In this document: piece after piece, positions 22,260-32,909 of the stretch
How the letters are laid out: every line of letters starts with the position of its first letter
How positions within the stretch are numbered: position 1 is the stretch's first letter
Source: Gyrodactylus bullatarudis
Lineage: Eukaryota; Platyhelminthes; Monogenea; Gyrodactylidea; Gyrodactylidae
NCBI GenBank assembly: GCA_012064415.1
Contig: SSNU01000033.1
Location: 217,033 to 281,032 of the forward strand
Length of the DNA stretch: 64,000 bases
Direction of reading: 5' to 3'
Position numbers and translations under genes: made by a program
Notes under the pieces: generated by a model
Told to the model about the DNA's origin: nothing
What the model saw: only the letters and a program-made list of their open reading frames with translations
The model's database searches: none

Positions 22260-22940
22260 ATGACGCTCTCCAAAACCACGATAACAACAACTACTACAAC
22301 AAAAACTTTGTCATCATCTGATCAATTGGTAACGGAAAACAGTAATGTAAAGTTGAAAGAATGGGTCCTTGAATATCTAACCACGATAAACCAGTATAAA
22401 CGTGATAAAAAGTTTGATGCCGAAGATGAAAAGTTCATTACAGAAGAAACAAAAAAAGTGATTGAAGAACACTTTGATGAAGAATACAAAAGTGTTTCTT
22501 TACAGACTCTTACAGGAATTCGTGTAAATCCTCGTGTGTGTTACTCCTACGTGAATATTCCTGAGAAGAAGGGTGTCAAGAGAATTCTCGAGTCATATCG
22601 AAGTTATGAACTAGATCAACAGTATGCTAGAAACCTGATAAACCCCTACTCGTATAAAAAACAGAGGAAAGTTCTCAACGTTGAACAACTCTACAATCGA
22701 GATTTTACATCTGAAGAAAATCGGGATCAAGAATTTCAAGAACACACTAAATATATAAAAAAGGTACAGAAGAATGATAGATTTCTGCTTCGTGATAGAG
22801 GCATAATAAATCAGGAGATATCCACAGATGAAAGTTCAAGTGAAATTTCCACAGGAGAGGAAAGTGATCACGATGATTGCTGCAATCTTGGAAAACAGAA
22901 GAAGGCCATTGATTATAACCAGGCAATATGTCTTATGTAA
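22260..22940 (+). CDS. KKAIDY-family small acidic protein, copy 2 (226 aa)
   Basis: Paralogue of the gene at 15159, with the same ATG context and threonine-rich start (TLSKTTITTTTTTKT). It shares EYLTTINQYKRDKKF, EKKGVKRILESYRSYEL, an acidic serine tract and LGKQKKAIDYNQAICLM at the end. It carries an extra basic stretch near residues 125-160 that copy 1 lacks. At DNA level the first 50 and last 55 coding bases are nearly the same as in copy 1, while the middle is clearly diverged. Intronless; function unknown. Confidence 0.72.
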   Translation: MTLSKTTITTTTTTKTLSSSDQLVTENSNVKLKEWVLEYLTTINQYKRDKKFDAEDEKFITEETKKVIEEHFDEEYKSVSLQTLTGIRVNPRVCYSYVNIPEKKGVKRILESYRSYELDQQYARNLINPYSYKKQRKVLNVEQLYNRDFTSEENRDQEFQEHTKYIKKVQKNDRFLLRDRGIINQEISTDESSSEISTGEESDHDDCCNLGKQKKAIDYNQAICLM

Positions 22941-24092
22941 TATATAGAAAGTAGATGAAACAGAAATTTTGATTTGAACATTTACCTTATTTTTTTGAGA
23001 AAATGTAATTCTTACATTGACCCTTTAAATTTCAGAGAAATAGAGCTGTTTTAATCCAACCCTAAGAGCATGCAATTAATTTTAGATTTGAGATCAACAC
23101 CTTTCTGAGATGCGTCCATGGTCAGATATATGGACCTGTCTTCATCAAATGCTATTAGATACATTCTTTCGATTTCTTCTATTCAGTTTATAAATGTCAC
23201 TTACTCTGTGCAAGAACTGCTTACAACATATACAGTGTACCATACATTAATATAAGTTCATCAGGATTCGTTTGTAGCTTAGGCTCAATAAGCTTCTGAA
23301 TTCTTGCTGGACCTTTTCCGCTGAGCGAATATCCCAAGTAACTTCTTTCTTTGTTGATTATGAACCAAAACGTTTACTTCTTCTTTCTTTTTCCCGCTAC
23401 ATTATGTTTTTTTGGAAATTGAAATATTTATATTTATTTAGAGTGTTCAATGTGCCCGGTGTGAGAGGGTTCGACGAGTGTAAGAGAGACCATATGATAG
23501 GTGATAGATATACCACTACGTCCCAATTGATAAGCCTTACATTTGGTTATATGCTATAGAAGGGATTGTAGATTCTATGCCAAATTGCAGATTTTGAAGC
23601 ACGAAATCTCGTATATGCATACTCTCTTCTCTCTGTGTCCCATAATAAGTCTCCGAAAATATTCTCTGTGTTCGTCTCTTTATCTAACCCAGTTGACTTC
23701 AACCTCTAGCTCGCTCATTCTTGCTTAACGTCATGAAGAGCATCATTGAACTTTGCTTACGTCTTGCGACACCCATATGCGTATGTAGTTTTGATTATGT
23801 TGTCTCTAGAGCCTCAAAAGTATTTTATTCAGCTATTCCCTATGTTTTGAAAACCATTTTAAACTAAACATTTTTTATTACGAATATTTTGTGAGACCCA
23901 AGATCTGGGTTTAATATTTTCTTTTCTAAATTCGAATAAAAGCTTCATACTTCTTACTGATAGTAAAAAATTTGAATTATTGAGCGAAATTGCGATTAAC
24001 TTGCGAATCTTTCACTACTCAAATTCTTCGCATTAATTTTCATCTTCTCAGAGGAAAGGTTGAAAACACTATAGCTTACTAATTTCACATTT
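22941..24092. other. Intergenic, nothing identified
   Basis: The section 23040-23830 is less AT-rich than its surroundings and could hide an unrecognised exon or an old transposon, but I find no motif or splice structure to support one. Confidence 0.35.
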
Positions 24093-24746
24093 ATGGCTAC
24101 GATAGAAGATGAAAAATCCTTCAACGAGACAATCGAAACAAATAAGAAAGAACAGAAAATTTGGGTTTCGTTATATTTGACCTTATGTCACGAAATGATA
24201 AGTGGTAATTTTTATGAAAAAGAACAAAAAGAACGTATGAGCACATGCACTGGGAAAATTGTCGACGAATGTTTTGAACAAAAATATCGAGCTGTCGGAA
24301 GAGAGGCGATAACTTATGCAGAGCAAAGTCCAGGTTCTAGTTACCCCTTTTGGAGAGTTGGAAATGGATCAGCAGTGAAAAGTACAATCGGTTCATATCG
24401 AACGTATTTATTGAGTGAAAATTACAACAAGGAATTTTCCTCAATTATTGCTAAAAGAAACAAAAAGATTCTTCCTCTAAAGGATCTCATTGAATTGATA
24501 AAAAAGAAGGATAAAAAAAAATTGGAAAAAATTGAAAAACAAATTAAATTCTTGAGAGAAATACAAAAGAAGGAGAGGTCATTTTTAGTTGAGAAGAATA
24601 AACTTGACCTGCGTTATTCCTCTGACTCTGGTGATGGAACATCATCTGATTCATCAGAGGAAGAAGAGGAAAAGAAAAATGCCAAGAAAAGTTTTTGCGA
24701 CATTGTCTTGGGCAAGAAGGCAATCGACTATAAAGGTATTCTTTAA
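24093..24746 (+). CDS. KKAIDY-family protein, diverged member (217 aa)
   Basis: Starts at the ATG at 24093. It aligns with the two genes upstream through WVSLYLTLCHEM, KSTIGSYRTYLLSENY, a lysine-rich helix, the acidic serine tract SSDSGDGTSSDSSEEEEE and a C-terminal VLGKKAIDYKGIL. It lacks their threonine-rich N-terminus and does not share their leader, so it is an older duplicate. Intronless, with no signal peptide or membrane segment. A possible AATAAA lies near 24751. Function unknown. Confidence 0.72.
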   Translation: MATIEDEKSFNETIETNKKEQKIWVSLYLTLCHEMISGNFYEKEQKERMSTCTGKIVDECFEQKYRAVGREAITYAEQSPGSSYPFWRVGNGSAVKSTIGSYRTYLLSENYNKEFSSIIAKRNKKILPLKDLIELIKKKDKKKLEKIEKQIKFLREIQKKERSFLVEKNKLDLRYSSDSGDGTSSDSSEEEEEKKNAKKSFCDIVLGKKAIDYKGIL

Positions 24747-25044
24747 TAATTATTGAATAAACTAATTATTATAATAAATCAACAATAAATCCTGGATAAA
24801 AATTGCTTATTTATTATCACATTACCTAGTAGTAGATATGTTAAATATTTAAAAACTTATTTTTACTAGCAGAGTAAATTAGCAGAGTAATCAATCGGCT
24901 GCCGTATCCAAATTAATTATAGAAATAATCTATAATACGAAAATATATAGAAATAGTTCCTTTAAAATCTTAGATTATACGAATATAAAGATACAATTAA
25001 GAGCTTGAGAGATTATAATTTTATTAAACGAAGAATTTATCAAA

Positions 25045-25290
25045 TTAAAAGCAGAAACAAGTCTTCTTTTGTTTGTATGGATTCTCTTTAGAAGGATGTA
25101 ACAGGCTATCTGATCCTTGATTATCGAAAACATATTTAATTATGTCTCCAATTGATTTATTCAATGGCATTCGACTCATGTTCAAATTTGATTTCAAGCA
25201 TTCAATTTCCAAGAGTTTTGATTCAATCTCATTGCATCTTGGATCACTTTTGTAATCATAGTCACTACCAGGGACTTCACTTGGAGCCAT
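25045..25290 (-). CDS. Small protein ending in CFCF (81 aa)
   Basis: An open frame from MAPSEVPGSDYDY to KQKKTCFCF. I do not recognise it. The basic run before two cysteines at the very end recalls the cysteine tails of the 258-aa and 2204-aa proteins in this window and suggests lipid anchoring. CFCF also has the spacing of a prenylation box, though it is not a strong one. It lies head-to-head with the CSB gene, 98 bp apart, so a shared promoter is plausible. Support is moderate: the length is short, but the start, spacing and tail argue for a real gene. Confidence 0.5.
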   Translation of the reverse strand: MAPSEVPGSDYDYKSDPRCNEIESKLLEIECLKSNLNMSRMPLNKSIGDIIKYVFDNQGSDSLLHPSKENPYKQKKTCFCF

Positions 25291-25388
25291 TTTTCACAAT
25301 TTAATTTTTCACTAGCCCTTACTAAAACACGAATAAGATATGTAATTTTGTTTAAGCTGATATATTATACAAATGAAACTGTTTCAAT
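25291..25388. promoter_or_regulatory. Possible bidirectional promoter
   Basis: These 98 bases separate the start codon of the minus-strand CFCF gene from that of the plus-strand CSB gene. If both starts are right, the two genes must share this interval as promoter and 5' UTRs. No specific element is evident. Confidence 0.4.
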
Positions 25389-28300
25389 ATGAAACGACTA
25401 AAAATTGACTGTTCTAATATCATTAAGAGCAACAATTTAGAGCTTAAAGATAATAGCCTCGTCAGAGCGCATGATGAAAATGTTTTCGTTGCTTCAGTCT
25501 TACAACAAGCTGAAGATCAATGTAAAGTTATTCAAAAAAATGAAATTTTAAAGAACGAAAAGGCTGTTGTTTCATTGGAAAAGGAAATAGTGTTAGTTCT
25601 ATTTTCTTACGACTTATAGGGAAACCAATGCTATCATAGAAAATTTAGAAAAAGAATTAGACCATGCTCTGATGAATTCTTTGCAGGAGCGTCTGATTCG
25701 TTCTTTGGAAAGTAGATTATCTCTTAAAGTAAATTCTCATATAATAATTGGCTTAGACCTCTAGTTTAAACTTATTGGAGAAAAAATTGGAGGCATATAT
25801 CAAGAGAATAAAAAGCCTGGAAGATTCTATTGATAAAAAAGAGACAAAACCTTCTCAAAGTATCCTCCCATCGGAAATACTTAATCCAAGTTCCTCAACT
25901 TCTGTTGCAAATAAAATCAACACAATATCTAAGAAAAAGTCAATTTCACATAAGGACGATGATACAAAGTATAATGATTACCAGAAGAGATTGCTTAATT
26001 TAAATGAAAATTTCGTAAGAGGAATTCAACTTTTATTCTCAATTATTAGTATGAAGAACGTCATGAAATATTGGAAAATGAAGCGTATATGAATCGAGAA
26101 ATTTGGAATAATCTTTATCCATACCAACAGACGTGCATTCGATGGCTATGGAAATTGAAGAGGAAGGAGTCCGGTGGAATTCTCGGTGATGAAATGGGTC
26201 TCGGAAAAACTGTTCAGATCATCACCTTCCTTGGATCTTTGGATTATTCCGCTAGGGTTCTTCAAACCAAGTAACTCTCACTTATTTATTCATGATTTTG
26301 ATAGGAATCCAAATAGAAAACCATTCAAGGGATTGATAATCTGTCCAGCTACTGTCATGCATCAGTGGATTGATGAGTTTCATCTCTGGTATCCAGCCTA
26401 TCGAGTCGTTTTGATTCATTCTACAAATACAGGCTTATCAAATAATAAAGATTCTATTGTGAGTTTTCTCTTATCAATTTAAGAAAGTATAAACAATAGA
26501 TGTCTAATCAAAATGAAAATTTCAAAGTTCATTAAGAATAAATCATAGATTATTCAGAGTTTTCTTCTGATTAATTTGTATTTTATTTCAGAGGAAATTA
26601 GTGAATTCAATAGTAAAAACTGGTGGTATAATTGTTACAAGTTATTCAACAGCTGTATCAAACATTTCCCTTCTTGAATCCGATAATGTCTCTTTTGACT
26701 ATGTGATACTTGACGAAGGCCATAAAATAAAGAACCCCCAAGCAGAGGTTACAATTGCTATGAAAAAGTTTAAGACATGCAATCGTATAATACTCTCAGG
26801 AAGTCCAATTCAAAATAATCTTCGCGAATTATGGTCTTTGTTTGACTTTGTTTCACCGGGCAAACTGGGTGATATTAATGATTTTATGCAACATTTCGGA
26901 GTGCCAATAACCCAAGGAGGCTACTCTACAGCTTCCCCTTTAGAAGTGGAAACTGCATTCAAATGTTCTCTTGCCCTAAGAGAAATACTGAATCCCTTCA
27001 TGTTACGTAGACTCAAATCTGATGTTGAAATCAAACTTCCTAATAAATCGGAACAGGTTCTATTTTGTACTTTGACGCAAAGTCAACGAAACTTGTACAA
27101 GGAATATCTTGAGTCTAAAGAAGTCGATGATATTCTAAAGGGAAATTTGAAACCATTTCCTGGATTAATTGTTCTCAGAAAGTTATGCAATCATCCTGAT
27201 ATGGTCACTGGAGGTCCTAATGTCCTTGAACAATTAATGCAAACAAATAAAGCAGAAACAGAGGCATTATCTAAAAAGGAATTCGATTACTGGAAGGAAA
27301 ATTGGCAGGTTATCGGAAATCCACTTCGCTGTGGCAAGTTGATGGTCTCAATTCAGCTATTGAAAATTTGGCATGAAGCAAAGAATAAAGTGCTTCTATT
27401 CACTCAAAGTCGCAAGGTAATTTTTCATTAATATCCATCCTTAGATCTCTTGCAATCCTGTATAGTATAGCAAGTTTTTTTCATGAAATTCTCAATTACT
27501 TTTAATTATAATTAGATTACTATTATTCAAAATGTAGATGTTGGACATTTTCGAAAAGGTTGCATTACGCAGTCTTGGATTTACATTCCTTCGTATGGAT
27601 GGTACCACTCCAATGTCTCAAAGGCCTAAGTTAATTGAAAGATTCAACAGTAAAGCTGATGATTCACCATTTGTATTCCTGTTAACAACTAAAGTTGGAG
27701 GATTAGGCTTAAACCTTACTGGGGCCAATAGAGTTTTAATTTATGACCCTGATTGGAATCCTTCCACTGACCTCCAGGCAAGAGAAAGAGCCTGGCGTAT
27801 TGGACAAGAACGCGATGTCATGATTTATCGCTTGATAACCTCTGGAACTATTGAGGAGAAAATTTATCATCGTCAAATATTCAAGCAATTCCTGACGAAT
27901 CGAATCCTTAAAAATCCCAATCAACAGCGCTTTTTTAAAATAAATGACCTGTTGGAGTTATTCCAACTAGAAGATGTTTCTGTTCGAGATGAAAAGTACT
28001 CTTATGAATATAACCACCCTGAGAGTAAATCACACAAGGGTGAGTAAAATTCGGTTTCTTTAGTTTGTTTGACAATGTTATAGTCACATCATTTCATACA
28101 GCTCCCTAATGAACTAATTGGTACAAAATTAGATTTTTCAAATTGTTAAGTAAGCTCTCATTTCCTTTTTAAGACTGGCAATTGAAGAGACAAGAGAAGC
28201 GAAATGAAACAGCCGAATGCTTGAGGGAAAATAATCTCGATCATCTGATGATGTCAGGTAGTACAAGAAAAAGAAATCGTTTCGATCGTCTCCTTCAAAT

Positions 28301-30358
28301 TCAAAGAAAGCAACTCGGGTCAAAGTCAAGAGAAACTCAAAATTCTGATTCAGATGATAACGTCGAATTGGGAGGTGTGAAAATTGCCCTGGACAAAAAC
28401 CAACTAAAGTCCTCCAAAAGTACAAGTGAAGAGGAACCAAGGGGATCTAGGAAAAGGAAACCACCCAAAATCGATGGAACAAGAATCAAAGGACTTATGA
28501 AAGTGTCTAGATACGATTATGGAGAGGGCGATTCAGCTGACGTAAATCACGAAACTCCCACCTCTTCCATGCACTCTAATAATAAACGACGGAAAATTGA
28601 TGATTTTATATCTCATCTATTGGTTAAAGGTTAGCTTGACAAACGCAACTATCAATTTAATTAAAACGAGTTTAAATCATTGCAATTTTATGTTAAAACT
28701 TGTTGAGTAAATGACTAATATTATTCGGTAAGAAAAAGGGACCAATCATGAAAGGTCATTTTTTCAACTAATAGTAATTCGATTATTAATTTGTGCAATT
28801 CAGCTCATGCAATTGATCATATGATATTAATATTCTATTTGATCAATAAATATGTAAACATATTTTATTACAGATGAAGTAAGGAAAACTAACTGTTTGG
28901 CTCAGATAAAAGAGAAACGAGAAAACCTTGATGAATCCCTTAGGAAAGAGGCCGATCGTATAGCCAAAAAGGCTGTTGAAGATTTAAGAAATTCCAAAAA
29001 AGTTGGCGATAAAAGTCTACAAGTCTCTCGACCACAGATTGCTCAGGGTTCCGGAATTGCCAATCAACTCAAAATATCCACAAAAGACAAAGAAATGAAA
29101 AACATCAACAAGGTAATCCAAGGCAATTCCCTATTGACCCTGAACCATGATCATTTGTTAGAGACTTCTTCAAAGTTATCCCAACGTGCCCAGTCAGTTT
29201 ATGATATCAAGAATTTGGCGAATTTTTGCTTCAGAATAGCAAAAAAAGTCAGCAATGGTGTCCAAGAAGATTATTTTATCCATCCTTCTTTTGTACAAGT
29301 GCTCAATGAGTTAAAGAATTCTGATACAAACAAAGACTATTCCTCAGAGTTTTATGTGAGTCTTTTTACTGAGCTTTTCAAATCCAAATGTAACTCAGAA
29401 TTGAATATCTACGTTAATTTTTGTTGAGCTTTAACAGAAATATTATCGCGTGTTTTTTTTAAATTTTGGATTAGACAGTTTTTATTAGATTATCTGGAAA
29501 TCATTTTTTATTGAAAAAAGGCTGCCAAGCAAAATACCTTTCTCTAGATGAGAAGAAAATTGGGGAAATGGCTCAAACAGTAGTGGCTACTATTAAAGTT
29601 GGGAATTTAAGATTTTTACAAAAAATTCAAAAAAAGTTTCAGGATCAGAAATAGACAAGGAAATTGCATATTTGTCAATTTTTAAACGGTAAAATTAGGC
29701 ATCGTCCTCTACATTTCGAGCAATCTATAATGTCTGATGAGATCCGGTGAAATAAAAGCTTTATCACTAATTACTCGTCTTATCTTCAAATTCTCAAAAT
29801 GAGTTCCGACTCACCAACAAATTCAAATGTTTTCGAAGAAGCTCGGCATTACCTACTCCAGCAATCTATAATATTTTCGAATTCTTTATGAAAAAACTGA
29901 GAATTTTGTAAAAATCATAGATCTTTTATATCAATACGCTTTACTTATTTTTTTATTTACCACTTTTTTTAAAGCAATCCCAGCTCAAGGCTATAGAAAA
30001 TCCAGACGTTTGGAAAGGAGCCGACAACACTCCCAGTACATGCTTATCCTCGAATGCTGTTCTTGATCTGATTTATAAACAAAATGAAGCCAATCCTTTT
30101 AATGATGTTGAATTAAATTCCTGTATTAAAAATTCGCCCTTGTATCCAGCTGCTAAGCTACTCTTCAATGCATTTACATCGAATCAGTGTATACTGAACA
30201 ATGGGAAGATTATTGATATTTTCACGATGCTTAAGACTCCTGTTAAAAGTCGAGAATTCCGATGTCTTCTCAAGACGCTTGCTTCAGCCTCTCTTGACAT
30301 TATGGGATGTCGTGATAACGACCTATGGATTTTAAAAGATTTTTTTATCTCCAAATAA
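25389..30358 (+). CDS. ERCC6: CSB/ERCC6 transcription-coupled repair SWI/SNF ATPase, complete, ten exons
   Basis: CSB binds stalled RNA polymerase II in the nucleus and starts transcription-coupled nucleotide excision repair. Exons are 25389-25591, 25620-25728, 25757-26014, 26050-26270, 26305-26458, 26592-27416, 27538-28039, 28174-28629, 28874-29355 and 29975-30358; every junction keeps phase and gives about 1197 residues. Helicase motifs are GDEMGLGKT (residues 236-244), [14 protein letters not shown] (356-359), [21 protein letters not shown] and [11 protein letters not shown] (670-680). The N-terminal [12 protein letters not shown] resembles the CSB autoinhibitory latch. The last exon ([17 protein letters not shown], then DLWILKDF) matches the C-terminal winged-helix region. 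The protein is shorter than human CSB (1493), mainly in linkers. The first four spliced introns are 28, 28, 35 and 34 nt. The stop overlaps AATAAA at 30354. Confidence 0.93.
25592..26304 (+). other. Four ultra-short introns of the CSB gene
   Basis: The introns are 25592-25619 (28 nt), 25729-25756 (28 nt), 26015-26049 (35 nt) and 26271-26304 (34 nt). All begin GT and end AG with good donors (GTTAGT, GTAAAT, GTAAGA, GTAACT). Each is required to keep the reading frame, since reading through meets a stop or a shift. Later introns of the same gene are 121-619 nt. Confidence 0.85.
29590..29930. repeat. Repeat fragments inside the last CSB intron
   Basis: Fold-back family A ends flank this (AAAGTTGGGAATTTAAG at about 29597 and the inverse near 29915). 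Inside is a copy of the hammerhead-like motif: CTGATGA at 29733-29739 followed by GAAA and a hairpin ending ATC. Confidence 0.55.
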
Positions 30359-32909
30359 ATTTTTTTACTTTTTTTCATTTTTATTTTGGTTTTTTACTTT
30401 TCTCTGAAGTTAATTAATTTTTTTATCATTTACTTTTCTTAGTCAGAAAACAGTTCTTTGGAATATTCCTCAGATGATGATGGCGAGGATAAAGCCTTGA
30501 TCGTGAATGGTTCAGATGACTTCAATTGTGAGAATGAGGAAATAACTTATACAGTGAGTCTTTGTCTATTTATATTATTGTATCTATGGATATATCAATA
30601 TATATTGATAATAATTATAAACCTAGTTAATAAAATAAGATTTGTAATCAGCGATTTTGGAAGATTGGCGCTAACTCGAGATTTGAAAATACATGTATGC
30701 CATAATTTTCATAAAAATTGATTTTTCCAGATATTTTTCTTCATATCGTCAAAGTGGGCCTGATGATTTAGATTCCGAAAAATCTTGATAAAGTTCGATT
30801 TCTACATGAAAAAATTAAAAATTTAATAAAAATCATAAATTCCTATCTTCATATTAACTTTTATAATTGTTGTTAAAATTAGCAATTTTCGCGAAAAATT
30901 TTATTTGAATTCTACGAACATGATTAATCGATATTCTTGGAAATTTCCTATCGAATGGATGTTAAACAAAGTACTTTCTGAGGCTTAGATGAACAAATTG
31001 CTCAAGTGGCACGTGCCTTCAAGAAAACTGAAGTTACAAGCCTATAATAAGATTTCCATCTTCCTGGCGTTAGTCTTGTCGGAGGATTTTTGTTTAAATA
31101 ACACTGCGGAACAAATAATTTGTACTCGGCTAAATTTAACATAAAGCTAATTGATATGAAGTTAGGAATCTATGATTTTTACAGAAATCTCGATATTTTC
31201 ATCAGGAATTCGAATTTGTTAAAGCTTTTCTGGAATCCTACCCATGCTGCCCACTTCTCCATTTAAAGAAAAAAAATTATTTTTATGAAAAATATGGTCA
31301 ATTTTCAAATTCCCATTTGGCGCCAAAATCCCATTTTTTCGAACTTTGAGCTGAAAATTTTTGTTGATTTGAAAGTGGTAGGCTGATCGAAAGAGTTTCT
31401 TCAGGATCAAGATTAGATAAGAAAATTAATTCAACTGAATCTGCTCTTATGCTTAACCTTAGTATCGTTTGGGAGCGGAATTTCGTTTTTTGATCATTTT
31501 CACTACTTGAAAATCAATGAAATTTGGATAATTCAAAATCTCTCGATAATGCGGTAACTGTCAGTAATTTGACGGTGCTAGTCAGCTTTCTTATCTAATC
31601 TTGATCCTGAAGAAATTCGAATTCTTGATGAAAATATCGAGATTTCTGTAAAATTCATAGATTCCCAACTTCATATCAGACAACTTTAGGTTATTCAAAA
31701 TTTGACGAGTATCACCATGGTGCTATTCTTACTGAAAAATTTAGATTAAGTTACCATAACAAAAATTTACCTCTCCGTTATTTCCTTGAGTACCGACTTG
31801 GTTTCAGTATCAAATTGAAGCTAAAGGATTGGATTTTATTATTCTAGAATTTCAAAAGTTTTAGAAAAACCATTTTAAATAGACAAATTTCCTAAAAATT
31901 TGAATTTCATCTATAGTTTACATCATTCAAGTACACATTTTTAAACTGGTGGGTTCAGCTCTATTTGAGGATTCGAAATATGTTTTTTTTTTGTACAAGT
32001 TTTTATTCAAGTTATTAAGGCTTAAATATATCTATTAAGCACTGCACACACCAGTGGAGTGGATTGGGGAGGGGAGATATGGGTTGCATAGGATATTAGG
32101 ACCGGCTTTCTCTCCTTATATTTATGAACAGACCCCCTTCTCCAAGATATTTTTTGCGCATTCTTCAACAGAAAATGGAGGTCTGAGAAGCTTTTGTACA
32201 TCCGTATGAATATTATTATAATTAATAATAATAATAATTTATCATTCATTGAATAATTCTATTTTGTTAATTTTTATAGAGCGGTACTTTATTGAATAGC
32301 TTATTCCTAGTAATTCTTAAAATTACATAAAATTTAATCAAGTATCTAAACCTAATTTACTTGAAGATGAGAATTTACTATATCATATCATAATGCAATG
32401 AGCTAATGAGTTTCTGAAATGTTAAAATTATCCATTTTTTCGACCTTTGGACTCAAAATGCTTATCGATTTCGAAGATTTAAAGCAATTTAATACTGATA
32501 TTTCGAATCATCATTAGACTAAGAATTTGAATTTGGCGGAATAGATTGAGAGAAACTAGCAAGTTTCAAGAAAAAGTCAAAATTTAAAATTTTTGTTTTT
32601 TAAGATTTTTGATTTTCTACAGAAATAAAAAATTTCTGTAAACTTCTTTGGCAAAATTTGATTTCTTTGTCTAATCTTGATCCGAAATATCAGGATGCTT
32701 TAGATCTTTGGAATGGATAAACAATTTGAGCTCAAAGTTTAAAAAAGCATTTTCGAAATTAGTTAAACGGGCTAATTTTGACAGGATTCAATTTTTTCAG
32801 AAATTTTTCTATTCCAACCACTCATTGGCTCATCTCGATGTCAACTTTCTTTATATAAAGTAATAAACAAAAGTAAATAACTCATAATTATCTTTTGTTT
32901 ATCTTTCAG
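30359..32909. other. Intergenic between CSB and the Ariadne gene
   Basis: It holds a half copy of fold-back family A (about 30640-30865), the partner of the 14790 repeat (30868-31022), a complete fold-back (31144-31690) and a GC-richer segment at 32035-32205 that looks like a transposon fragment. A small reading frame at 30458-30721 (SSDDDGEDKALIV) follows an acceptor-like site and could be an alternative CSB exon, but I cannot support this. A splice acceptor directly before the Ariadne ATG implies a noncoding 5' exon somewhere here. Confidence 0.45.
31144..31690. repeat. Fold-back element, family A, complete copy
   Basis: The left arm begins AAGCTAATTGATATGAAG and the right arm ends CTTCATATCAGACAACTTT. 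The arms pair over more than 100 bp (GAAATCTCGATATTTTCATC against GATGAAAATATCGAGATTTC). The interior contains the family signature TTTGGCGCCAAAATCCC. Confidence 0.8.

Noticed and set aside
30458..30721. Possible extra CSB exon with an acidic SSDDDGEDK start
   Set aside because: It follows an AG, but the CSB frame already ends at 30358 with a good match to the family C-terminus, and the segment soon runs into fold-back sequence.
32022..32249. Minus-strand 75-aa open frame
   Set aside because: It lies in a GC-richer stretch that looks like a transposon fragment; no family match and no splice context.
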